Below, piece by piece: positions 35,247 to 45,940 of a stretch of DNA of 64,000 nt. The stretch spans positions 1,984,001 to 2,048,000 of the forward strand of contig JAEVLN010000013.1 of assembly GCA_018350325.1 (NCBI GenBank), written 5' to 3'. This stretch comes from Globodera rostochiensis. Taxonomy: Eukaryota > Nematoda > Chromadorea > Rhabditida > Heteroderidae. The position numbers and the translations under genes were made by a program. Position 1 is the first letter of the stretch; every line of letters starts with the position of its first letter. The notes beneath the pieces are model-generated. The model was not told the DNA's origin. It was given only the letters and a program-made list of their open reading frames with translations, and ran no database searches.

Positions 35247-35365
35247 AGGTTTTCTATGCCTGGACCCGGACCCTGGACTTGGAGAAGGTGCCTGGACCTG
35301 ATTTCCTGGACCAACGTCCAGGTCCAGGAAAAATCCAGGCCTGTACCAAGGTCCAGGTCGGTCTC
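35247..35365. repeat. CCAGG/CCTGG inverted-word array
   Basis: About ten CCTGGACC/GGTCCAGG words in mixed orientation. The corresponding site at 18.3 kb is shorter, so the array expanded or contracted after duplication. Confidence 0.65.
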
Positions 35366-35637
35366 TAAAATTGACGAATTTTGTTCACATCATTTTTTCA
35401 TTTCTCTATCATTTCGCGTTACTATTCCAAAATTTAAGTTCTTTGAAAGCATTTTGCATGATTTAGAATTTCTTTCGAGCGAACAATCAAATAACATCAA
35501 CAAAATGTCTTTGACTCTGATCTCTCTGACTTTCCCCCCAAGGAACTAAGAATTTATGAAAGAAGGCAAATCTTGAACAGCTAATTTACAAATTATTCAA
35601 AAAAATTGAAAAAAAAAATGACAAAATGCAATTGCGG

Positions 35638-38600
35638 TCATGTGATTATGCGAACATTCTCTTCCGCGCATATTCTGTCCAATGTGCAGCGAATGTGCAA
35701 AGCGGTAAGACGCGATTGCGGCACGGCACTCCAACTCTCTTCAATGATCCGCGTCAGCTCGGACAGAATCTGAACACGCACTTTATTTGTTTGATTCAAC
35801 GACCGACCAAAATCGCGATAAATTAGAAAGCATTAAATATCAGAAATTGTTTTGTCAAAGAAAATTGCTCTGAATTTTCGGCACTGCCCCGGACTCATCA
35901 TCCTCGCAAATACAACGCCTCTCTAACCAAAAAGTGTTACGGGTTGTTCACAACCCCCCCCCCCCCCCCCGCCGCGAAACCGAACACACCGAACCCCTCG
36001 GACTCGCCAACGTTTTTTTTTTTGAAAAAATATGCCCAAAATTAGAGAATGCCATTCATTCACTTGCCTTCGAGTTTGACCAATCGACGGGAATGCTCGG
36101 CCTACGTCCTTCCACACAAACACACTGCGCCATTTCGTCTGGGCTCGGCTCCCGATGCACATACTCCCAATAGGGGACTTGGTAGGGAAATGAGGGCACC
36201 TTCAAATCGAAATTTGAAAAATTGGGACCAGAAAAAACAAATGATTTGAAAATGATCAGAGCAATCAGGTCATGATTTGACAGGATACTATTGCTGAATA
36301 TTCGGGAATTCCTCTAGTCATGGTTGAAGGATTTTGGACAATCCAAATACTACCGGGAGTCCCGGGAAATCATATTTCTGTTTGGTTCAGCCACCCTGTC
36401 CAATCGATCTGTCAACTCATCATAACGCCGCATACTCACCGAATCCGTTGGCACGCTCATGCGCCGACAAATTTCCCAAATCACAAGTGCCAACGCGTAA
36501 ATGTCCATTTGCAGGTACGCGTTGAACGATTCGTGGTTGAATGTGTTCGTCAAAAATTCGGGAGCCAAATAGCGCTAAACTTTTTTTTGTTTGATTTGTC
36601 ACAAAAATTTGGTAAATCTTTTCTCACCGCCGTGCCGCCCTTGTCCCCCTGTTTCGGCTTGTCAATTTGGTTTTTTGCAAAACAAATGCCCATGCCCAAG
36701 TCGGCAATGCAACAAGTCCAATCATTTTTGATGAGAATGTTGCCCGATTTGAGGTCCCCGTGCGCAATGGCTGGCTTGTCTGAAATTTTTTTTCTTGTAC
36801 AATAAAAATTGAGCAAAAAAAAAAATTTAAAAAAAAACAACAACGGACGGTATTGCTCTGTCAAGCCGGACACTTCGGTGTGCAAATAGGCAAGTCCGTG
36901 CGCAATTGATCGAATGAATTGGAGGCCCGCCTGCGCGGTGAGCGTGTGCTTCTCGAGATGCTCGTAGAGCGACCCGTTCGGAAGGTACTCCGTGATCAGC
37001 CAGAGTTGCGTCGATGTTCCAGTGTCTAAAAAAATGAGGAGGCTCAATTTTAGAAACGGTCTCTCATTCTGGCATTTTTTTAATTCAAAATTTGAGGGGG
37101 GGGGGGGGTTAGGTAGTCTATTTCACCTTTATTGTCGCTGGTTATCCACCTCAACAAGTTGGGGTGCCGTAGCATGTTGTTCCGATAAATTTCAGTCTCT
37201 CGACGCCATGACAATTCTTTCCGAGACATGAAAATCTGTTCAGATGAGAAAATGTTGTTTTTAATTTTATCAACAAAAAAATTTTTTTTTGTTTTTTAGT
37301 TGAAATATTTGGCAAATGCATTTTATAAAATACGGGATCCACCCACCTTGACCGCCACCGGCTCGTTACGCCATTCGCCCAAGTGCACATCGCCAAAACC
37401 GCCCCGACCAATGCAATTTTTAAGCGTAATCTGACGGGCCATCGTCCGCTCGGCCAGCATGGGCGCGCCGGCACCTTATTAAAGAAAAAAAGTGCATTTT
37501 AAATGAGTAAACTGGCAATATTTTAAAAATCCGAATTTTCTCCCGAGCGTCCGCAATTTAAACCCCAAAAAGGTTCGTAGAATTAGCGGTTAAATCCTAA
37601 AATTAAAAAAAAAATTTGCAAGCAAATCGCACCCGATCCGGTGGACATTGTGGCCTCCTCCATCAGTCTGTCCAGGTGTGAGTTGCTGCTCGCGGTTGTT
37701 TCATTTCTTCTACGTGGTCTGAGTCTAAAATTTAAACAAAAAATGTGTCCAGTTCCGATTAAATAATTAATTGTTTGATTAATTGATTGATCGAGACCTG
37801 TCCAATGTTTGACGACGGCATGACACCACCCAGCCAAACAATCGGTCAAACAGCGCCTTGACTTTCTGTGGATTGAAAATGCCAACACAAAGGCCCAGGC
37901 CGGAGAACAACACGGAGACCAGGAACAGCAACAGAAAGTACAAATGCTCGGGCGCCGGTGACCAACCATCGTCGTCAGAGCCATGCGCTTGTTCAGCAAG
38001 ACCAAGTTCGACGGGAAACTAAATTTGAGGAAATTTTCGGGTTATTATTTTTTTGTTCGAACCGTTCGTCGGTCGGTCGTTTGGGCGTTTATGATTTCAA
38101 AAATGAGAAACATTTTGAAGTCTTAAAATATTTGGCCATGACCGACGAGCACAGGAAAGAAAGAGCGTTTGTATTAGAGACCCGGTAAAAAAAATTTCCG
38201 GGAACAGAAAGCCGGAGTTTAAAATGTAACGGGACTCCCGCCTTTCTCTCGTTCCCGTAAAACTCCCGTTGATTTTTAAAACGGGAGTACCGCGGGAGTG
38301 GTAAGGAAATTTAAAATTTATATAAAACTAATTCTAAAAAAGCCTTTGTGTATATAAAAAGTTCTTCAAAATCGTTACAGAACGACGCACTTTTGCAACA
38401 AGTCACTGTCTGGAACAGCTGCGGATTTGTGATGTTTTGGCACACAAACGGCCGTTCCCGGGGCAGCAGCTGCTCCCGATGCACACAACTAAAACCATTT
38501 TTTGTTGATGAATTCAAAAAAATTATTTATTTAATAAATCACTAAAAAATTGGGCTTTTTAGTAGCAAAAAAAACTAACGATGTGACGACTTCCCGAATA

Positions 38601-39197
38601 GTGCCGTCGTTGTTTCTGAACAACACGCGACTGCAATAGTCCGCCGCGGCCGGGACGGCACACGTCCATGTACTGTTGGCCAACGATGTCGGCCACATCG
38701 TCCTAAAATCGAATTATTGTGAAACAAATGGCCAACAAAAAGCACTGAACTTTCCACAACTCTCAAAATGATTGCATTTGCACAGCAATTCGTCATCACG
38801 CAGTCGTAAAACGGCAGGGATAAACGCCTTAATTCGATGTGAAGCATTTTTGGACCAAATTTCATTTTAAAAAATCGTTTAAAATTCCTTCTTTTTTTTT
38901 GGCTGCTCTTATCGTCGCCACATCGACCGACTTTAACTTCCATATTTAAAATTAGCTCATAACGATATAAAACAATGAAATGCTTCTTTCCAGTGAACCC
39001 CCCAAGGCCTCCATAATATTTCATTAAAAAAAGGGAAATGACGGGGAATTTGTGCACACCTTTTGAGTGCTGAAGAGACGACGGATGTTCGTCTCTAATT
39101 CTTTGTGCTGACGTTTCTTCTCCTCAATTCGGTCAGAAGAATAACATTCAAAATGTTGGACTAACAAAAGTAATAAAACAGGCAAATATCGAATCAT
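35638..39197 (-). CDS. TGF-beta superfamily type I receptor Ser/Thr kinase (copy 3)
   Basis: Minus-strand exons give a signal peptide (MIRYLPVLLLLLVQ), a Cys-rich ectodomain ending CCKSASFCN, a transmembrane segment HLYFLLLFLVSVFFSGLGLC, and a GS box spliced as MSTGSGAGAPMLAERTMARQ. The kinase follows: GRGGFGDVHLGEWRNEPVAVK, SRKELSWRRETEIYRNNMLR, LWLITEYLPNGSLYEHLEKH, IAHGDLKSGNILI, TCCIADLGMGICF, YLAPEFLT, DIYALALVIWEICRR and the last exon. This is the layout of SMA-6/DAF-1/ALK receptors, which phosphorylate R-SMADs. Oddities: the catalytic HRD is HGD, and the donor before the last exon is GC (GCAAGT), phase 0. The receptor class is certain; whether it equals sma-6 or daf-1 is not. Confidence 0.82.
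38195..38305. repeat. GGGAGT/ACTCCC array in a receptor intron
   Basis: Words such as CGGGAGT, ACTCCCG and TTCCCG in mixed orientation, also at 20,395-20,515 in the duplicate. They lie between the transmembrane exon and the last ectodomain exon. Confidence 0.5.
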
Positions 39198-39863
39198 TGT
39201 AAACAGACGGTTTCTGTAAAATGATAGAAAATAAATTTCAAATAGCCGGTAATTTTTTTTCACTGCCCACATAATGTCAAAGCAATGGAATTAAAATTCG
39301 AGCAGTTCGTCAACTCAAATAATCTTGACTGGTTAAAAAGAAAATTGTGCCCCCCCAGCTTACACTCCATCCAAAACTTGCTGGAGTTTAGAGAATTTAT
39401 GGAAAAACAGATTTTTCTGCGGTGATTTTCCAAAACGATTTTCAACTTTTTTTTTCTAAAAAATTTTAAAAAAACATTTTGATTTTGTGGATAGACAATT
39501 TAGTTGCAATCTCCGTGCAAAAAAATCAAGAAGACCTGCACATTTAAAACAAATCGCCCAAGTTTGATGTGCGGCTAACTCGATTTCGATTAAAACTTTT
39601 TTTTACTCTGACAGAACGTCAACGATTAATTTTTAAAATGACAGAACGCCAACGATTAACAATTTGTTTAAACATTAATTTCCTTTTTGCCGTTAATGTG
39701 CTGGACAACTTTTTGCTGTAAATGGTGAAGCATTTAAACATTTGATTGAAATTGTCGTCTCTTTGTATTTTCATTTATTCATTTAAAAACATATTGTACC
39801 ACAAAATAAATAAAAATGAATGAATAGAGAGAATTTGGCGCATAACAGAGGGCAGGAACCTTC

Positions 39864-40731
39864 TTAAGGCCGTTGTTCCGCTCCCTCGTCCGGCACTTTC
39901 GCGGTGTTGTCCAATTGCTGCTGCTGCTGCTCAACAATTTTTCCTTCATCTTCTTCGTCAGCATCATCCAATGCAATTTCCAAATAAATGGTGTCCCGGG
40001 TGCGCAACGCTGCATGCTCAACCACGCCCATCGGTGTTTTCAGGTTGTTGACGAGGTAATAGCTTGAAAATTTCGGGTAAATGAAAGTCGGAAATCATCA
40101 AATTACCTACATAATATAGAGGGTTAAAGTAAAGTAAAGTAGCAAGTTGACAAAAAACAGTAACCACTCGTACATCCCCGTCCGACCCCGAGGTCAGATA
40201 AATGAGCCGAGGCTCTGTGCTGGAGGGCGAGGGCAATATGTATCCCCAGGGTGTCAGTATCGTGCACAAAGTTAAAGATACACCGTAAATGATACGACTT
40301 ACTAAGATAAACAAAGGAAAAAACACGATACGATCGATCCTATACAGACCTGTAGACAGAACAATTTTTTGGAGGGGGGGGGGGTCGTCGTTTTTATTAC
40401 ATTGTTGTTAAGCAACCTTTTTGATTTGAAGCCCCAACTCTCGATTTTATGTTGAAATATGGTGCTAAACTCACTCAAAATTTGTCGGGTCCACCGCCAC
40501 GAGTTGGCCCTCAAGCCGAATGTCGCCAAACATTTGCGCACTCACTGAACGGCTCGGCAACCACTCAAGGATGCGAAGAAAGCGCTCGCGAAGTTCGACG
40601 TTGCTTGACTGAACCTTCAAAAAGGGGAAAGCGATATATAACATAAATTGCCGAAGAATTTTTACTGCTGAATCGGCAGCGGTCAACAATGTTGCTGTCG
40701 TTGTCTGTGGTGCAGCTTCTGCCGCGTTCAT
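39864..40731 (-). CDS. Gemin7-like Sm-fold protein (minus copy)
   Basis: Exon 1 (from ATG 40,731) reads MNAAEAAPQTTTATLL, then NVELRERFLRILEWLPSRSV and GDIRLEGQLVAVDPTNF to a GTGAGT donor. Exon 2 (40,062 to 39,864) reads YYLVNNLKTPMGVVEHAALR and an acidic, Gln-rich tail. The junction restores DYYLV in frame. Same family evidence as the plus-strand copy. This copy has a clean short N-terminus and neighbours the ribophorin II fragment, 3' end to its start. One fewer Gln codon in the tail and several substitutions distinguish it from the 14.5 kb copy. Confidence 0.7.
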
Positions 40732-41058
40732 TTTTGTAGAATTAAAACGCTAACGCTACTCCTCTAAAAGACATGTAATTCATCCGCTAATCCCGACCTC
40801 AACATTACACCCTATTCGTCTGACAAAATAATGCTTCGGCAAACGACGACCGATGGATGATAAACTGTGTAAGAAAGCTTTTGACAAATCATCCTTTAAG
40901 CCATGTGTGGTGTGTGTATAACAAGAAAAAACATTGTCGAAGAAATGAAAAGAACACACAAATAAAATTTGATCAGCAAATCATATGTAATAAAACCGAT
41001 CGAAAATGCAGCCGAGCCGACGGCTGACTGGCTGGCTCTTCTTTCCATCTCCGCACAC

Positions 41059-41916
41059 TCATTCCAAGTTCGACCTGAAACGGACAAAGTAAAAAAAGAT
41101 CCTCGCTTCCCCACACTTTTTCGGGACGGCAAAACTGTGCAGGAGACGGTTTCCACAAAACAAGGTAAAAACGCCGACAAAGGCCAACCATTGCAACGTT
41201 TCGAACATGTTCAACTGAAGCCAGTAGCCGGTGTAAAGCCCGAAGATAGCACCCAAACCAACATGAAAACCTGAGAAAATTTTTTAAAAAAAGAAAAAAA
41301 ACGCAGACAATACAGTACGTACCAAGAGTCCAAAAAGACCATTTGAAGTTGTAAAAATTGAGACCGATGCGGGACCACTAAAACAAATGTGTGTAGCCAA
41401 ATTATCAGTATTCCCTTCGCCTCACCGAAACCAAGAACAAAACAAAAATTTTGAACCAAATACATAGAATTTTAACCAATTAAAAACACAAAACGAAATG
41501 ACCTTCACATTGACCAATTTCGAACCCTGGACCCGACCTCGAACAATTTTTTTGAAAAATCAAAACATATTGAGGAAAAAAATAATTTTCTTTAATGGAA
41601 ACCCAAAAGGGTCCCCCCTGTAGTTTTGAGAAATGCCGAGACCCCTATGCGTGAAAATCGTAAGACGTGGCCGAAAATTTTTTGTTTAATTGATTAAATC
41701 CAAAAAATAACACTGAATTACCAAAATAAACAAAAAAACCAAAGGGGCGGCACAAATGACGGCAAAAATGTCGGAGAGAAGCACAGGCGGTCGCGGTTCC
41801 GGCTCACGGAAAACGTGACAAATTTCTGGCAAAACATTGTAGTTGACATACGACGACTTTGGCATGGCGGTGACTTGGACCAACAAAAATAATAAAACAG
41901 GCAAATATCGAATCAT
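41059..41916 (-). pseudogene. ribophorin II (RPN2, OST subunit) C-terminal fragment fused to receptor signal-peptide sequence
   Basis: Exons read LPEICHVFREPEPRPPVLLS and FAVICAAPLVFLFIL; then WSRIGLNFYNFKWSFWTL; then GFHVGLGAIFGLYTGYWLQL and NMFETLQWLAFVGVFTLFCG with NRLLHSFAVPKK. These match the C-terminal membrane region of ribophorin II (FREPEKRPP..., LWIRIGANVSNF, GLMYVYWTQLNMFQTLKYL...GNRML), a subunit of the ER oligosaccharyltransferase. The end may be extended by splicing after PKK (GTGTGG donor, TTTCAG acceptor). The lumenal two-thirds is missing. Instead the frame opens MIRYLPVLLFLLVQ, the signal-peptide sequence of the neighbouring receptor, giving a short chimeric ORF. Confidence 0.72.
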
Positions 41917-41999
41917 TGTAAACAGACGCTTTCTGTAAAATGATAGAAAATAAAATTTCACACCACCGGTTTAGGAAAAATATCAATCTTTGGGGTGGA

Positions 42000-43020
42000 T
42001 TTTTGGTCAAAGAAAAAGTCATTTAGGGGGGTGCATTTTTCTTAATAAAAAATTTTCAGAAAAATGCCTAAAATATTGCATTTTTCTTGGCAAAAGTGAG
42101 GGTCTAAAAACGCAAAAACGGCGAAATAGGGATTTATTCTCAAAAAAGCCGAAATAGGGATTTTTAGGGACTAAAAAGTCGCTCTAATTCAAAAATTTTT
42201 CGAAGTGAATGCTATTTCTGGGCTTCTCTCGTCAAACCCTATCCGCAAAAAAATAGGTTAAACTCTAAAAATCCGGGCTCTATTGATCACATCCCAAAAA
42301 AATGTCCCCGCACAAAAAGTGCCATTACGAAAACTCGAACAAAAGGTCCAATAATGAAAATCGGACAACCGGTCCCATAACGAGAAACGCGGAGACAAAA
42401 AGGACCAGAACGTGAAAATTGGACAAAATCGGAGCACCACATTGGGCGAGAAACGATTGGACGCCCGAAAAATGGCATTGTTTTTTGTAACTTGGGGATC
42501 AAAATTTTGTTTCAACAAGATAATAAACCAAAGATTCATTAAAAAATTCATTAACCTTCCAAAAAACCACTTCTCTACCCGGGTATTTTCCGGGTATCTT
42601 ATGCCCGCCTGGCCCTCAGAAACCCGGGAATTTCTTACCATTATTTGGGCTTTTTTTTGTAAATTTTTCATAAAAAACACTAACTTACCTAACGCAGGAA
42701 ATAACAATTAAATTGGCATTGAGCGTTGGCGTTATGTATTTAAAAAAAAAAGGAAATTACAGCAGAAAATCGAAACTCGTAGTTTTTTCATATAAAAATT
42801 TTTGATGATTGCCCTTTCGCCCTGACCTTCGTTTGATAAAAAAATTCCGAATTTATTCTTGTCATTGACAACACACAATAGTGGAGAAAAAACAGACAAT
42901 GAATACAACAAATACAATCGCCATAGCTATAATACATATGACTAATAGAACAGTCTCAAACAATAAAATATATTCTCTCGTTCATTCCACGGCATAAATA
43001 TCACTTTCATTGACTCTGTT
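42000..43020. other. non-coding; degenerate repeats
   Basis: 42,290-42,470 contains loosely repeated GAAAATCGGACAAAAGGTCC-like units of roughly 20-40 bases. The rest is AT-rich with no exon that I trust. Confidence 0.5.
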
Positions 43021-43032
43021 CGGTGGCACTTC

Positions 43033-44320
43033 TTAAGATTTTTTTGCAGCAGGAGTCTGGGCCTTTTTCGGCGGCTGAGTCATCGGCTGTTTGATGAAGA
43101 TGTCCTTGTCCAAGTTGCCGAGCGTCTGGTAGATCGGGTCACTCGCTGGAAGGAAGTAAAATTTTATTGATCGGGACCCTTGGCCACTTACCAGCAGCCT
43201 GCGGTTTCGGCGGCGGCTGAGTCATCGGCTGTTTGATGAAGATGTCCTTGTCCAAGTTGCCGAGCGTCTGGTAGATCGGGTCACTCGCTGGAAGGAAGTA
43301 AAATTTTTATTGATCGGGACCCTTGGCCACTTCACTTACCAGCAGCCTGGGTCTTTTTCGGCGGCTGAGTCATCGGTTGTTTGATGAAGATGTCTTTGTC
43401 CAAGTTGCCGAGCGTCTGGTAGATCGGATCATTCGCTGGAAGGAAGTAAAATTTTTATTTTGATCAAGACCCTTATGACGCCTTACCTGCAGCCTGAGTT
43501 TTCGGCGGTGGCTGAGTCATCGGTTGTTTGATGAAGATGTCCTTGTCCAAGTTGCCGAGCGTCTGGTAGATCGGATCATTCGCTGGAAGGAAGTAAAATT
43601 TTTATTTTGATCAAGACCCTTATGACGCCTTACCTGCAGCCTGAGTTTTCGGCGGTTGCTGAGTCATCGGTTGTTTGATGAAGATGTCCTTGTCCAAGTC
43701 GCCGAGCGTCTGGTAGATCGGATCATTCGCTAAAAGGGAAGTAAAATGACTCATTTTGATCAAGACCCTTATGACGCCTTACCTGCAGCCTGAGTTTTCG
43801 GCGGTGGCTGAGTCATCGGTTGTTTGATGAAGATGTCCTTGTCCAAGTCGCCGAGCGTCTGGTAGATCGGATCATTCGCTAAAAGGGAAGTAAAATGACT
43901 CATTTTGATCAAGACCCTTGGCCCCTTACCAGCAGCCTGAGTTTTCGGCGGCAGAGGCTTTGACGGTTTGACGAAGATGTCCTTGTCCAAGTCGCCGAGC
44001 GTCTGGTAGATCGGGTCGTTCGCTAAAAGGGAAGTAAAATGATCATTTTGATCAAGACCCTTGGCCCTTTACCTGCAGCCTGAGTTTTCGGCGGCAGAGG
44101 CTTTGACGGTTTGACGAAGATGTCCTTGTCCAAGTCGCCGAGCGTCTGGTAGATTGGATCATTCGCTGAAAAAAAGAGTAAATTACGGTTCATCTGCTCA
44201 GGACCCTTGTGACCCTTTACCTGCAGCCTGAGTTTTCGGCGGCAGAGGCTTTGACAGTTTGACGAAGATGTCCTTGTCCAAGTCGCCGAGCGTCTGGTAG
44301 ATCGGGTCGTTCGCTAAAAG
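43033..44320. repeat. tandem exon-intron array, nine units of about 148 bases
   Basis: The word GAGCGTCTGGTAGAT occurs nine times at about 148-base spacing (near 43,119 to 44,289). Units fall into subgroups: KQPMTQPP-type on the left and KPSKPLPP-type on the right, consistent with stepwise unit duplication. Confidence 0.93.
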
Positions 44321-45729
44321 GGAAGTAAAATTATCATTCAAGACCCTTGGCCCCTTACCAGCAATCGGATCCTGCTTTTTCGGTGCTTCAATTGTTCCTT
44401 GTCCTGGAGTGATTTTGTAGAGCGACGATTCGTCTTCATCTTCATCGTGGTGTCCATTTGATAAGAGTGACTTCGGTATGTCCTCTTCTGCGTTTTTCGG
44501 CACTGCGAGTTGATGCAATGGCTCTGGCACTGTCACTCTTCCTCCTGCTGGAATGTCGGCATTCATCGGTGGTGCTTCCAAGCTTCCCGGAATTGGTTTT
44601 TGTGGAACGATAGTGTTGGGCGTCTGCATTTCTTCATCATCGTCTTCTGTTTTCGATAACACCGAATCTGGCACCTCCACGCCATATTGTGCTGCGATTG
44701 ATGTCGATAGTTGCACAGCGTCCTCCTCCGTTGCTTCTTCCTTGTCTTCTTTCTTCTTTGTGTGGCGGCCAGTAGGTTGTTTTCGTTTGCGACACAAACA
44801 CGCAACCATCAGAATCACGCTGACCACGAGGACAACAGCGCACACACTGAAGAGGACCGCGAGTTGCAGCGGCTCACAGCAAACCCAAACATTGGAGGCC
44901 CAGCACTTTTCCAGCTCGTTGGAATTACCGGTTGATACGCTCTTCAGCACACGGACACCATCCTGAAATAATTAGCAACAACAACAAAAAAGTGAACAAG
45001 AACTCACAATGATCGCTTTCCACATGCAATGGGAATCATTTAGCGCATCGACTCGCGCCCACAGTTTGATTGTGAAGTGACGAACATAGGACAAAGCGTC
45101 CACGCGGCCCATTGGGAAGTTGCAGTTGACGGGCAAAGACGTGCATTTGGTGCCATTTTCACTGCACTCCTTCTGCTGATGTTCATCCTTCTGAAAATGG
45201 GGGAAAATCAATAAATGATGACAATTTTAAATTTTAAAAAATGGACGCACCACTTTCGTCTCCTTGCCAAACACACAGTTGACATTTTCTGGCAGCAGAA
45301 GATGATCAATGAAGAATTGGCTGCACGTTCCATTCGTAGCCGATGCATGTTGTCCATCTTTGTCCCGTTCGATGATGACGACGGCAAAGTGCAGGCGGTC
45401 AAGCTCCCCGCCTTTCTGCAGCAGAAGAGCACGAATTTGCGGTTGAATGGTCCGATTGATGCCCAATGCCAACGGATTCATCAAACTGAAATAGAGAAAA
45501 CTGTTATGAAATGAAATTTAAATTGAAAACGGTTTGGGCCAACTTACATTTGGTCGTCCTTTGGCAGTGAGAAGCCCTTCGGTAGTTCAGCGCCTTTCTT
45601 CGCACAAGCTTTGTCCTGCAGCGAAAACGCGTCCGCCCGACAGCAGCGGTAACCGTTGAAGAGAAGCGCGGCGATGAGCAGCAGAGACGACGGCGATTTG
45701 AGCGACGGCAGGCGAGCGGAAGTTGCCAT
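43033..45729 (-). CDS. type I membrane protein with nine tandem YQTL microexons
   Basis: Start at 45,729, just downstream of a TATA box: a signal peptide (SLLLIAALLFNGYRCCRADA), then a roughly 190-residue Cys-containing ectodomain over three exons (LMNPLALGINRTIQPQ; CNFPMGRVDALSYVRHFTIK). A transmembrane segment LQLAVLFSVCAVVLVVSVIL ends at CLCRKRKQ. The cytosolic tail has AAQYGVEVPDSV and acidic patches, then nine near-identical exons of about 31-32 codons (ANDPIYQTLGDLDKDIF[V/I]K...PPKTQAA) separated by introns of about 50 bases. The last ends AAKKS and a TAA at 43,033. I do not recognise the family. Regularly spaced YxxL tyrosines resemble phosphotyrosine or endocytic signals, which is inference. 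Confidence 0.72.
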
Positions 45730-45795
45730 CAATAAATATGTAGTTGAAGGAAGAAAATGAAATAATGATGATAACAATGGTGGTGAGTAAGGCAG

Positions 45796-45803
45796 CTTTT
45801 ATA
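45796..45803 (-). promoter_or_regulatory. TATA box of the microexon gene
   Basis: The minus strand reads CATATAAAAGC. It lies 67 bases upstream of ATG 45,729, which makes the alternative upstream ATG at 45,777 unlikely. Confidence 0.55.
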
Positions 45804-45872
45804 TGAGACGAGTGTATTCAAAACCCAAAACATTTTTGTTGCTTTTTGTAAAGATTTATCGATTGAATGGGG

Positions 45873-45882
45873 TATATAAAAG
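45873..45882 (+). promoter_or_regulatory. TATA box of the 45.9 kb gene
   Basis: GGTATATAAAAGAAC lies about 60 bases before the ATG at 45,941. With the minus-strand box at 45,796 it forms a compact divergent promoter of about 210 bases between two start codons. Confidence 0.6.
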
Positions 45883-45940
45883 AACTATTGTTCACTTCTC
45901 ATCACTTGTCTCAGCTCAAGCTTCCAAGCCGTCCAACGCC

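Noticed and set aside
42258..42707. Minus-strand frame of 149 codons
   Set aside because: It runs through a degenerate 20-40-base repeat and poly-A/T tracts, has no family motif and no splice context.
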